Made by a program: the position numbers and the translations under genes. A stretch of 64,000 bases of DNA from Tribonema minus (taxonomy: Eukaryota; Sar; Xanthophyceae; Tribonematales; Tribonemataceae), in contig JAFCMP010000064.1 of assembly GCA_017506865.1 (NCBI GenBank), positions 290,607-354,606 on the forward strand, in the 5' to 3' direction. Numbering within the stretch: the stretch's first letter is position 1; the number at the start of each line of letters is the position of its first letter. Of this stretch, positions 45,080 to 55,800 are shown in pieces. Below the pieces are notes generated by a model. It saw nothing but the letters and a program-made list of their open reading frames with translations. It did no database searches and was not told the DNA's origin.

Positions 45080-46760
45080 TCCTGCAGGCTCAGGCTGCCA
45101 ACTTGAACATTCGGGCATTGACGTTGCAACAAGTGGCACAGTCAGGGACTCAGGTGCCGCAGGCACAGTTTACACTGTTGCCGGCGGCCGCGCTGTGCTC
45201 GGCCTCTTTGAAGCTGGATGAAAACAGCACGCCCGTACTCTCAGGCAGATCTTGGACCACTATATGATAACCAAGAACGCCCTTAACAGGCGTGTCAGCA
45301 GCACGCATGTGCGTTGCAGAGTGGACCTGACGGAGGTGCGGCCGTTGTTTGCTTACATCACCGGCGCTGCACCGTGAGTTGCCGACACGTACGCTGGCGG
45401 AGAGTGACACACTCAAAATCAGCGCCAGCAACTCAAAGGTTTTCATCGCGGCTGGCGCCCAGCAGCGCGCCGAGCGCAAGGTCTTGAAGGCAGCGCTGAA
45501 GGAGGGCCAGTAGCCTAAGGCCGATGCCTGGTGGGGCGGCATCTTCGACTTCCACTGAAGGCGGCGGCGGCGGGGCCGAAGGTTCGCGCGGCGGCGTCAT
45601 CGTCGGCAACCTCCAAAGCGGCTGCGGAACCACCGCACGCACAGGCCCAAGGGGCTGCAGCATTGCAAACCTCTACGGCCCAAGGGGGCAAGGCGATTGG
45701 AGGACTGCCACTGCCGTGGGGACTCTACTGGGTGCTAAACCCCGCAGCAAGGTCGCGGCAGCGGCAGCGGCGCAGACACAGGAGGGGTGTCTCCAGAGCC
45801 TGTGGTTTGCCAATGACATCATGACGGACAGCCTCAAGGTAAGCTAGGGGCATATCACGGTGGAGGGCTGAATGTTGTGTATGCTCTCCATATGGTACGC
45901 TTGCCGAGACCATTCAATATGGCCGATCTTCTGAGGCTGAATGGTCTTTGAAAGCGTACTGTGGACAGCATACACAACATGCAGCCGTCCACCATAGCGT
46001 GCCCCTTGCTTACCTTGACGCCGTCCGTCATAATGTGATTGACGAACCACACAGGACGCCTGCGTCTGCGCCATTGCTGCTGCCGCCTTGCTGCGGGATC
46101 AGAGTCCAGTCCAGCCCCATAGCAGTGGCAGCCCTCCCATTGCCTTGCCTCCGTTTGGTCGCAGAGGCTTGCGGCACTGCCGTCCCCTGGGCCCGTGCCT
46201 GCGGCGGTATCGCAGCCGCTTTGGTCGCCGATGGGTCGCTAGTGACGTGCGACCCCGCTTTCGCTGCCTCGAGTGAAAGTCGAAGATGCCGCCCACCAGG
46301 CATTATCGGACTTTTCCTTCCTTCAGCGCTGCCTGAAGCTTGGCGTGCTGCAGGGCGCCAGCCGTGATGAAGGCCTTGAGCTGCTGGCGCTGATCTAGGC
46401 TGATGGTGTCGGCGGCGTAACGCCAGCATGTCGGCGAACCACATTCAAGTTGCAGCGCCGGTGATGTTGGCAAACAGCGGCTGCACTATCGCTAGGTCTT
46501 CTCTGCACTGCAGATGCATGCTGCTAACTCTGCTGTTGAGGGCGTTCTTGGTCATGGATATAGTTAACGATCGTTTTAGCATCCGACCCATGAGGGCGAG
46601 CGTGCTTCAAGTTGTATGGTCCAGCTTCGGGGAGCCCGGGCGCAGCTCCATCACCGCCGCAGCAGTACGAACCGCTCCTTGTGGCACCAGCATCCCCATC
46701 TGCGGCACCAGCATTCCGATCTGTGCCACCTGCTAAATGCCAGCGACCGCATCGGTGGCC
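45080..46760. repeat. Long imperfect inverted duplication, arms about 0.8 kb, tail to tail
   Basis: The plus-strand arm (about 45080-45920) and minus-strand arm (about 46760-45945) encode the same peptides in the same order. Examples are QVAQSGTQVPQ / QVAQIGMLVPQ, MITKNALNRRVSS / MTKNALNSRVSS, PLFAYITGAAP / PLFANITGAAT, and KVFIAAGAQQRAE / KAFITAGALQHAK followed by AALKEG. Both arms end in a GTAAGC-type donor facing the centre. The centre (45895-45965) is itself palindromic ('gaccattca' ... 'tgaatggtc'). Both arms carry stops and frameshifts. Transcription through it would make a long hairpin RNA. Confidence 0.65.
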
Positions 46761-47894
46761 TGCAGGAACCATCTGCATATGGGGAGGACGATTGCACTTG
46801 CGTTTGAAGTCTGCATGTGTGGGGTTGAGGTACCTACACTTCAATAAATGCAGCGACGCAGTCAAGACAACACAGCTGACCGTACTGTGCTATGTGTTTT
46901 TCCGGGCTGCTGCTCTTGACTGAACCAACAACCAAAATATTGTGTCACAATCTGTAACAGTCAAGTGCACGCCACAACATCCAGTGTCACCATGATCACC
47001 GTGACCCCCCCCCGAATTGTGAGGGTACTGCAAATTCCCCCTGGGAAGCCTGTGCCAACTGCACGTTAGCAACATGACTTGCAAGCCGATGCTACACATC
47101 GTGATGATGCCTGTACACACGCAGTCAATGTGCAAGGCATGCCACACAAGACGCCTCTCACACGCCAGGGTCTCTACCACGCACATGAACTGCTTACGCC
47201 ATGAAAAAATTCCAACAGGGCTTGTGTGCCAATTCGGAATCTAGATCTTGCTGAGCGCACGTTGTACGATGCAGGGTTTGAACACCTAAAACAACTTGCG
47301 AGCTAGGTATGTGTGCACGCTCTGTGTGCATGTCCCTGCCAAGGCAATGCCCATGAGCCCTTCCTCATGTCATGATTGCAAGCAAGGTGCTCTTCGCTGC
47401 TCGGCTCCATGAACTTGAAAACAGTCACATGCTGCACTCTGCAAATCCTTGCCATCTGTAACCGCTGCCGAAGGTGGCTTCCAACCAGCCATAAGCTGCA
47501 GCTGCAGCAGGTGGCTGGAGTAAGATCTTTGCCAAGGGTACAAGCCTGATTGTGTGCCCGTGTCACATGAAATCAGGACGCAGCCAACAGCTTGAACCTT
47601 CCCAGCGCATCTGCGACGTAGCTGATGCTTGACAGCATGCCAACGAGTGCTTGAGTCTGCCGCTGAGGTGTTGCGACAGGCAATGGCTACACTCAGAAAA
47701 GTCCGGGTACTCCTTGAGGACAGACAGAAGGGGAGCCCTCGTGCAACTGCTCCAAAAGTCGACTTTGACCCCCCCCCCCCCCCCCCTGCTGGTACTTCGA
47801 AGTATTATTTTTCCAGCCAATGACATTCTAAGCACACGCATACATCCGCCCAATGCAGCCTGAGTGAGCCAAGTAGTGCAACTTACCCGCTCAG
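46761..47894. other. Non-coding stretch
   Basis: No supported exon. A C-run of about 19 bases lies at 47769-47787. Confidence 0.3.
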
Positions 47895-48806
47895 GTGCAT
47901 TTGCAAGCCTGCGGTCGATGAGAGAAGCCCGCAGGCAATGTCTCCAGCAGCTGCAGCTGCCGCATATTGCCAAGGCTGCAATACCATGTCCGCTTGATGA
48001 CAGTGTTGTGATTGGCGTAAGCACGGGTGGCGACGTAAGATGCGTAACGACGTAAGTATGCAGACTTCTGGGTAAGATGGCTAATGACGGCAAAATCTAG
48101 TTGCTGCAATATCCTAAATCTAGCCCTCACCTTGACTAAGGGGTAGGGTTGCTATGTGCTCCAGGGCACATACATGACAGAGCATGCTGAATACCATCAG
48201 GAAATGCTGCATGGCTGCCATGCTCAGGTCCATGCATGCAAATATGACAAATGTGTGGGTTACACAGTGTCATGAATTCATGTACGCACTGCCACGCAGT
48301 TGTCAGTTGCAAGCATATTGCAAAAACACGCTGAGGCAGTAGCGGCACTCCCAGCGAGCCCGACCGCCAGCAGCAGCAGCACTTGTTGTGCACAGCGTCC
48401 ACAAGTGATCCTATCCACTGTCCTGGGCGTGATGCCTCTCGCCACACTGCGATACAGCAGCCACGCACTGCACACAAACCCCACCCTTGCCGTGTACCCT
48501 TGGCAGAACGATTTGGGCCCGAACGGGGCCCAATTTCCTCAAGTTTCATCAAGCCCTAAACCCCCTAACCCTACTTGTGCCATGCCCCAACCCCCCTGCC
48601 CAAGTCAAACCCTAAGCCGTCATTGCTGTAAGTATGTACGATCCGGGCTTATGAGGTTAGGGTTTACCCCGCGTACGTACGTAGTACCGCAGGACACGTC
48701 ATTAACAACCAAGCTTGATGCCATCAGTGAGACACATATTGCTGAGAGGCTGTCACTCTGGGCCAGCCTACACATGCTCCCCACCGCTCTTTGCCGAGCC
48801 TGCTAA
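47895..48806 (+). CDS. Candidate multi-exon gene, unidentified
   Basis: Three plus-strand exon candidates are seen. The first, 47895-48051, has acceptor gctcag and donor gtaagt, and reads FASLRSMREARRQCLQQLQL then DDSVVIGVSTGGDVRCVTT. The second, about 48300-48530, reads SVASILQKHAEAVAALPASP then STVLGVMPLATLRYSSHALH. The third, a terminal exon from about 48693 to 48806, has acceptor taccgcag and reads DTSLTTKLDAISETHIAERL and SLWASLHMLPTALCRAC, ending in TAA. The phase between the first two does not match directly, so an exon may be missing. Family unknown. Confidence 0.38.
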
Positions 48807-49229
48807 TACAAACTGCGGGACTCATGGCAGCTGTTGAAGAGCTTCAGCTTGAAGTTGCTGCAGCGTGCTGCCTTGCAAGGCCTTGGGCAATTGCTTAAGC
48901 ACCTCCAAGTCACCAGTTGGTGCATTTTGAGGTTGATGATGTAGGGACATGGCGATTCATCATGATCGCAGCTGGCTGAGATACAGTCGCATGACATGTA
49001 TTCACCTACAGGCAGCACATGTCCTTCGCCGCAGGCCGATACCGAAGCGCCAGTGCCATCGCAGGCTGCATTTCTTGGCGTCTTTTCATTGCGAGGAGGT
49101 TCCGGACGTCGACAGAGCTGTTGCGTCCTCACACCGCGTTGAGTGCTGCCAGCTGACTAGCAAGTTTGAACTCGGACACCTGAAGCCACACTGACAACGC
49201 TGTCCCCCGTCCTTCTTATGTGCTGACCA

Positions 49230-49547
49230 CAGATGCAAACAGGGTTGCCATCAGGGCTGTCATGCGGGCATGGCATGCACACTTCTTTGTTGTGCTCGGT
49301 GTCATGACGCTAGAAGCAGTAACAACTCACTTCACGTCAATGTCCGCGGTAACGATTGCGTTGGTGCTACTGGGTTATCCCTGCCCGTGGCCCATGCCAT
49401 GGGCGTGTGCTGACAGTGTAGGAAAGACCTAATGCTGCACTGCTGGCAGCGGCGGCAGCCGCTGTGAACACGGCGCGCAGGCTGCAGCATACTCAGCACA
49501 ACGAGGAGCTGTTCGGTGGCCCGAGCACGCAGCGCCAAGACTTTTGA
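49230..49547 (+). CDS. Candidate terminal exons, unidentified
   Basis: An exon after 'ctgaccacag' reads MQTGLPSG in one frame and DANRVAIRAVMRAWHAHFFV in another. The clearer one is terminal: acceptor 'gacagtgtag' near 49420, then ERPNAALLAAAAAAVNTARR and LQHTQHNEELFGGPSTQRQD, ending in a TGA at about 49547. Ala-rich and helical. No family recognised. Confidence 0.28.
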
Positions 49548-51120
49548 GTATACGCATGTTGCATTTCAGCTCACATTTCCATCCAACAGCAGTCATATGT
49601 CATCCGCCTTCCTGATCTCCCCCTGTAAAATGGACGGTAGCTGAAAGTGGCATTATCGTTTCCGCCAGCGCCAAAGATCACATATGCTTCAAGCCTAATC
49701 ATGACATAAGCTGTAAAGCGCTGCCCATGGCACGTGCGCCTGTTTGCTGAGTTGTGCAACAAAGTGGGAGTTCCATCAGTTCAGCGTGATGCATGTGCGT
49801 GCCCAGGTGTTGTCGATACAATGTCTCAGTACCTAAAAAACACATAAATCTGGAGGCTGCCCATGGGATCATGATGCGCCAGTTGCCGGATTTGTGTGTG
49901 TGTGTGGTGCAAGCTGTTGTCATGACACCTTGCCATGCCAGTGGTTGCAAGCTTGAGCTCCTACCTCGACATAGCGAGCTAACGAAACATTACATGCCAC
50001 AGTGTGTAAAATCATTGTGAATAAGCACATGATGCGGCAGCACTAACTGAGCACTGCCACCTACCCAAGCATGATGCAGCAGCAACAGCTGTGCACTTCC
50101 ATCCACCTTGAGGCAACTTCAAAATGTGGCAAGATACGGGTTCAACTCTCCAATTGAGCTAGCCATTGCCACCCCAAAAGGTGCTACCTCCAATACTGCA
50201 AAATAACTTCTATCCTGATGCACTCTGAGATGCCACTTCGCGACTGTTACACACATATTGGCAATGCTGGCAGTCAGGTGCCACCATACTATACTTGCGG
50301 TCCGTGCTTCTTAGCTTTCAGCAGTTAACTTAATTACTTGTTATCGGCTGTTACTCTACTTAGAACTGTAGTTCTGTGGCCTGTCAGTATCCGTGCATAC
50401 ACATTGCCCTTGTCTGGAACATGAACCACTTGCTCGTGTCTAATTTCCTTTTTTTCACAAATTGTGAGGATCTCAGGCACTGCGCCTTCTTACAGACACT
50501 GGCACTATGTTCAGATCGCTTAACGCTCCAGCAAGGGCCAGTGCAACTTGAATCCTCAGGGTTGCGGTAACAAAAGTGGCTGCCGCAGTTCATAGGCGTT
50601 GACTACCACCAAATGAGTTAGGTAAGGCCGCGGGTTAACGATCAAATAACATGTATATTTGACGTGTCAACTGAAGGTTAGTAAGGTACCCTACCTTCTC
50701 AGAAGGTACTGGTAACTATCTTAAAGTAATCACAAGGTGCACACTTTCACAGAGTGCGTGAAAACCCACGTGGGGCTCTTGTGCTGCCTATCCGGTAGTA
50801 CCTGCATGACTGCCTGGCACAGCTCACGGGGTGAAGCGGCATTGCAGCGCATTGTCAGGGCTGTCGATCTCCAAGGGCAGCCACACAATGGCATTCAAAC
50901 ACGATGATTGTCATCACTGTCCAAAGTAGTAGTTATTAAATGTTATCGATCATACCACCATGGTGCACTGACACTCAGCTGCAAGGTTGCACATTCCGCC
51001 GGCACTGCAACGGTTACCGCCACTACCACAGTGACCAATCAACAAGCTGAACAAAGCCAGTTGCTAGTGTTACGAATGAAACTCACAAAGAGTGATAGAA
51101 TGGGCCCCTTTCGAGTACTA
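49548..51120. other. Non-coding stretch, nothing recognised
   Basis: No exon or repeat that I can support. Confidence 0.3.
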
Positions 51121-51381
51121 CTAGTAGGCTGAGGCTGTCTCACTTGGAGCTAAGCGGTTGAGTTGCTGGTGGGCTGCCAGTGGTCTTCGAGGGCCTGTCG
51201 GCACGCCTTGCCAGTAGGTGTTTCGTAGCGCACGTGCCTGGCACAGGTTCACCTCATCCTGAAGGTCGTGCTGCAGTCGGCGCCACTCCGCAGAGTGCGC
51301 CCGAGTACCCTTGCTGACAAGTGCAGCACAGGGAGCAAGCGGGGGCTGGACGGAAGTAGGAGCCGCCAAGTCCTGGAGCGC
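51121..51381 (-). CDS. Terminal exon of an unidentified gene, next to the retrotransposon insertion
   Basis: A pyrimidine-rich acceptor ('ccaaagctcag') precedes 51381, and 86 codons in phase 0 lead to a stop at 51121. The peptide includes ALQDLAAPTSVQPPLAPCAA, then AHSAEWRRLQHDLQDEVNLC, then ALRNTYWQGVPTGPRRPLAA. Its upstream exons should lie to the right, where the 12-kb retrotransposon begins only 42 bp away. The element therefore sits in this gene's intron and, with the telomere following, has removed the rest of the gene from this chromosome end. Family unknown. Confidence 0.42.
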   Translation of the reverse strand, partial: ALQDLAAPTSVQPPLAPCAALVSKGTRAHSAEWRRLQHDLQDEVNLCQARALRNTYWQGVPTGPRRPLAAHQQLNRLAPSETASAY

Positions 51382-51422
51382 CTGAGCTTTGGATATAACA
51401 AGTGCCCCAAGGAAGGGGGATC

Positions 51423-51835
51423 TGATACGGCTTGGGGGTGTATTCAGACAGTTACAGGCAGTTACACCTCACAGGTTGGCACAGGTCTCAGTAGACCTGT
51501 GTAGTCGGTGTAGACCTTGACATGTGATTGAGAGCTGGCCTGACCTTAGTTGAAGGCAGGTGCAACTAGTTGGGTCACATGCCAAAGGGCACATCAAAGT
51601 AGTATGCACAGCATCAGAACCTCCCCTGCAAGCAGCAAGCCCGAACCTTGCTGTGCCAGCCATCGTCCAGCCCCAAGCCTTCCGTCTCTCAGCAGCAGAA
51701 TAAAATATCCGGTAAGCGCATCGCGTTTCCTTTCGCATAACATTTCATTTGAGTTCTCTGAAGCGTGTCTACTTGTTTTGCTCTTCCAGCTTGCTTGTTT
51801 GCATTCATGACAGCATCACAAGGTAAGCCGCTTCA
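51423..51835 (+). repeat. 5' LTR
   Basis: It starts TGATACGG and ends ...CTTCA, 413 bp. The end is set by the primer-binding site that follows, since the 3' LTR is incomplete. It contains a perfect hairpin (CACAGGTCT/AGACCTGTG, 51480-51488 and 51493-51501) and AATAAA near 51699 as a likely R-region poly(A) signal. Confidence 0.8.
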
Positions 51836-51838
51836 ATT

Positions 51839-51854
51839 TGGCACCCGAAGACAG
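51839..51854 (+). promoter_or_regulatory. Primer-binding site
   Basis: TGGCACCCGAAGACAG begins three bases after the LTR. It starts with TGG, the complement of the tRNA CCA end, as expected for a tRNA-primed element. The tRNA was not assigned. Confidence 0.6.
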
Positions 51855-52821
51855 TCCTTACCTCGTGCTAACCCCGCTCGCAAGGGCAGCAGCGTGGTGA
51901 TCGCTGTTCAATGTATCACTGCTCGAATCGTGTCAAAGCCTTTCGAGGACCCAGATTACGTAAAGCAATACGTAAAGAACAGCCGTGGGAAGCGAGTTAA
52001 ACGTTAATCACGCTAGGTTCCTGCACTAGAATGCTTATGACGGGGCGGCGTAGTGGTGCACCGCTACGTCGTGACCCGCCCCCTTGATGTCAACGACGCA
52101 GTGCGTGCTGCACGGGTCTGAGCAGCAATGAACATGCAACTTCATTTAGCTGGCCTTATTCTGCGGCTCATCTGTGGTTGATGAACGTGGTCACGTGGAC
52201 CCATATAGGGCATCGAGGGTAGACCCGTGCGGTAGCGCGCTGTGTACACCAGCTTGCGCGCCGTACACTATCACGTCACGAACGCACCAGAGTCTCCCGG
52301 GAGAACGCGCGGAGATCCTTTAGGGGGGACACGTGATAGCTTGTGTATCAGAAGTCACAGAAACGGTAGTGACTTGTCATAGACAGTGTTAAGTGGTTGC
52401 ACTCGAGAAGTCTCGAGAAAAAGCGCACAAAGGGGCATGCGCTGCCACTTTTCTGGCTGTAACGGTTGCCTATGACTAGAATAAAAACCCTACCGCATGC
52501 TCTTCCTTAGTAATTTGCTCTAAAGCTGATATGACTAGCTTTTTGCAAAGAAGGGGGAGAGGAGTCTAGCTTAAGAGCAAAGCGATGCAATTTTGCTTCA
52601 TGATTGTACGGCCGCAATTGTGTTGCAGAATTGACAACGCGGTCGATCTGTACAACTGCTATGTCAAACTGGCTGGCTTGCAGTTCAGAGTGCCCTAGTA
52701 GCATCAGACCTCGTGCAGAGGCGTGCGGGGCATAGACGGCTCGTGCGCTGACAATTTAAATCATGGTTTTGTCGTCGCACTCAGCTTCATGCGCGTGAAT
52801 CGTGTGCAGGATACACCATAA
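51855..52821 (+). other. Retrotransposon leader
   Basis: About 970 bp between the primer-binding site and gag. A short plus-strand frame runs to 52007 (ending GKRVKR), without recognisable function. The packaging signal is expected here but cannot be identified by eye. Confidence 0.45.
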
Positions 52822-55800
52822 ATGGTCAAGACTGACCATGGCTCCAAGAAGCCAACGAGTGGGTCAAGCCGCAGCGGAGGTGTTAGTGGCGGTGCTAGGC
52901 CTGCTGGCAGCACTGCTGCTAAGAGCAACAAGGGCGGTCAGCGCTCCGCTACGCGCCCCGCGCCAAGCTCGGGTGACAAGCCGTCGAGCCCCCCTCCCCG
53001 GCCCGCGGCAGCGTCCGCAAGACCCAGCCAGGTCGGTGCCAGCGCGCCCGACACGTCTGCCTCGGTACGGTCCACAGAATCAGTAGTCACTGGTGCCGCA
53101 CCTCCTTTTATACGTAATTTCGCTGAGTCCAGCGACGAGCCCGGCGGTGGCGGCTCAGAAGCCGAAGCCATAGTGGCAAGGCAGTTACGTTTGAGGCAGA
53201 AAAGAGAACAGCTTGCAGCAATGAGCATTATGCTTAGCGAAGCCCAGGTAGCAGAAGGCGAGGAAGCTTTTGCACGTGCAGCTGTTGAGAAAAAACTCGC
53301 ACCAACGAAAAGCCCACGCAAGACACCGCGTGCAGCTGCAACAACCGCGCCAGTTGTGCCGGTAGCCGCGCCAGTTGTGCCGGCAGCGCCCGCGAAGTCT
53401 GCGGCGCCAGCACCTGCGAAGTCCACAGTGCCAGTTGCAGCACTAGTTGCGCCCGCGGTGGCCCCACCTAAGGTCGCGCGCAGTCAGCCGGCCAAGACGT
53501 CGGTTACGCGCGGTGCACGGGCCCCAGTTGCGGCGCCTGAAGTAGCACCGGCGGCTCCGACGCCTCAGAGCTCCAAGCCGTCAGCTAGGCTAGTGGCTCC
53601 CACATACTATACTGCACCAGCGAGGGCCCCTGAAGCCTCAGATAAATCGCCTGTGACGCAGCCGCGTCGGGGTGCAAGTGGTAAGGCGCGGCGTGTGCCA
53701 GTTGTGCCACGTAGCGTGCCAGTCGTGCAAAGTGCGCCAGTTGTGCCACGTAGCGCGCCCGTCATACCGCAAAAGCCAGTTGAGCAACAAGCGGCAGAGC
53801 GACGGAGGGCAGTTAGGCAACTGCTTGAGTCTTCTGAGTCATCTGGTGATGAGGGTGGTGTGCCCTTTGATCCTGAGGGCACAGATGAGGCTTATGACCA
53901 GTGGCGTGAGGGCATCGAAGCTCGCGTCGAGGCACATAAGCGAGCTGCCAAGGCCGCCAAAACGGCTGCAACGTTCGCCGAAGTTCACGAGCGTGCCCTT
54001 TACGAACGCCTTGGCGAGCTCCAGCTTCGCGTCACCAGAGCTCCCAGTGAGAGCAAGAACATGGTGAAGAACTCACTGCTGCCGATGGCGCGGACGTTCG
54101 CTGCGGAGCAGGCCGAAGAGGTGCGCAAGCATAATGTTGCACTTCTGGAAAAACGTGGTCATGACTTCAAAGCTAGCCAGTTCGGCGAACTGCTGACCAT
54201 AGGTGAACACCGTAAGCGGTCCAATAGTTGGCATCGCTTCGCCTTCGGCACAGGCAACGGTGAGGAGGCGGAACTCTGGCGAATGCTAAGGGAGTTCGAG
54301 AACACGCCTCTGGTCACCGAGGAGGCGCGCCTAGCTGCGGACACTTACCCGCGCAACTTGGTGACGCACCCGTTCCTCAACACTGACGGGCACTCCGACA
54401 CGTCGGACGACGACGCAGCCGGCGCAGCTGCGAGTCCGCGTGAAGATGGCGCAGTGGCCGGCGTAGCCACCAGCGCATCGGCTCTAGGTGAGAGCATTAG
54501 GACTGCGGGGGCAGTAGAACCCTCGTACTCCTCAGTTGCCATGACGGCGCGGAAACCCAAAGTTGACTTGAGGGGTTTCGGCGGCACTGGCGTCGTCATT
54601 GTAACGCAAGTAGGCAGGCTTGAAGCTTCCATTAGAGCTTTTGAGCGTAGCTGCGACACGCGTGGCGTGCCCAAGTCGGCCTACTCAGAAGCGCTGTTGC
54701 AGAGTCTGACCAAGAGTCAGTACGCTGATCTGACCAGCGCAGTCACCAATGAGCGCACGGGAATGCTAGAAACTCGTGCGTTTAGTGATTTGTCTTATGA
54801 GCAGATGGTGCAATGCCTTACGGCAGCGTACGATAGCACATCTGCCAGGCAAATAGCACTTCAAAAGTATCATGAACTCACGCGTACCTCCGGTACCAGC
54901 CCCGAAGTGTGGGGCAGGGAGGTAGTTGCAGCCGCGCACGACGCCGGCTGCGCGGACAACCAGCAAATTGTTCGTATGAAGTTCGTTCATGAACTGCCAT
55001 TATGCTGCCGTCAAGAAGTAAACGGCATGTATGAGACCTGGGATCTAAAGAACACCGCTTTTCCCAAGGTCGTGGCAACTGCCCAGCAAAAGTGGCAGGC
55101 AGCGCCTATTGACGAGCGCGAGACTCGAAATGTTGTGTCTGCAATGGCCGCGGCACACATCTCAACCCCCCCCTACTCTGACACAGGCAAGCGCCCTGCC
55201 AAGGATGGGTGGAGCGTGGTCAGTAACGACCATCGCTATAAAAAGAAGAATAAGCTTTCGGCTGTTCGCGCTGTGTTGGCGGGGCTGAGCGCTAACGAGC
55301 GTCGCCAGCTTGGAGTCAGCGACCGCGCGCCGCAGGGCAAGGCTAGCTCCGCAGGCGATAACGGCGGCGGCGGAGCCAAGCCCCAGAGCAACTTCAAGTG
55401 TCTTGGCTGCAGAGTGAACCAGGGAGACTGGGACACACTTATGCGGCACAAGACTACCTGCCCTCAGTGCATTGCGCACCGAAAGAGGATGGCAGAAAAG
55501 CACCGCCAAGGTGAATCACACTTGCAGTTGTCTGCTGCCTTGGTAGGAAGTGACTTGCCTGCTGCAAGTTCAGCATCAGCAATCAGTGAATTGCCTGGTG
55601 TAGTTAGAGCAGATGCATGTTCGGCACAGGTAGCTGAGCATGCCACTGACGCTGTTTACGATGTCTCTTTGCGCGCGCAGATGGCGGCAATTGAGGGTGG
55701 GCCAGAGCCACCACCCAGAGTTATCAAACACGCGTCTATCTGCTGTAGGGCGCTAGGAGGCGCCATAGCTGGGGGTAAGTTGACCTCTAGAGCAGGTTTT

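Noticed and set aside
52938-53882. Minus-strand frames over the gag region
   Set aside because: They are shadows of the Pro/Ala-rich gag reading frame.
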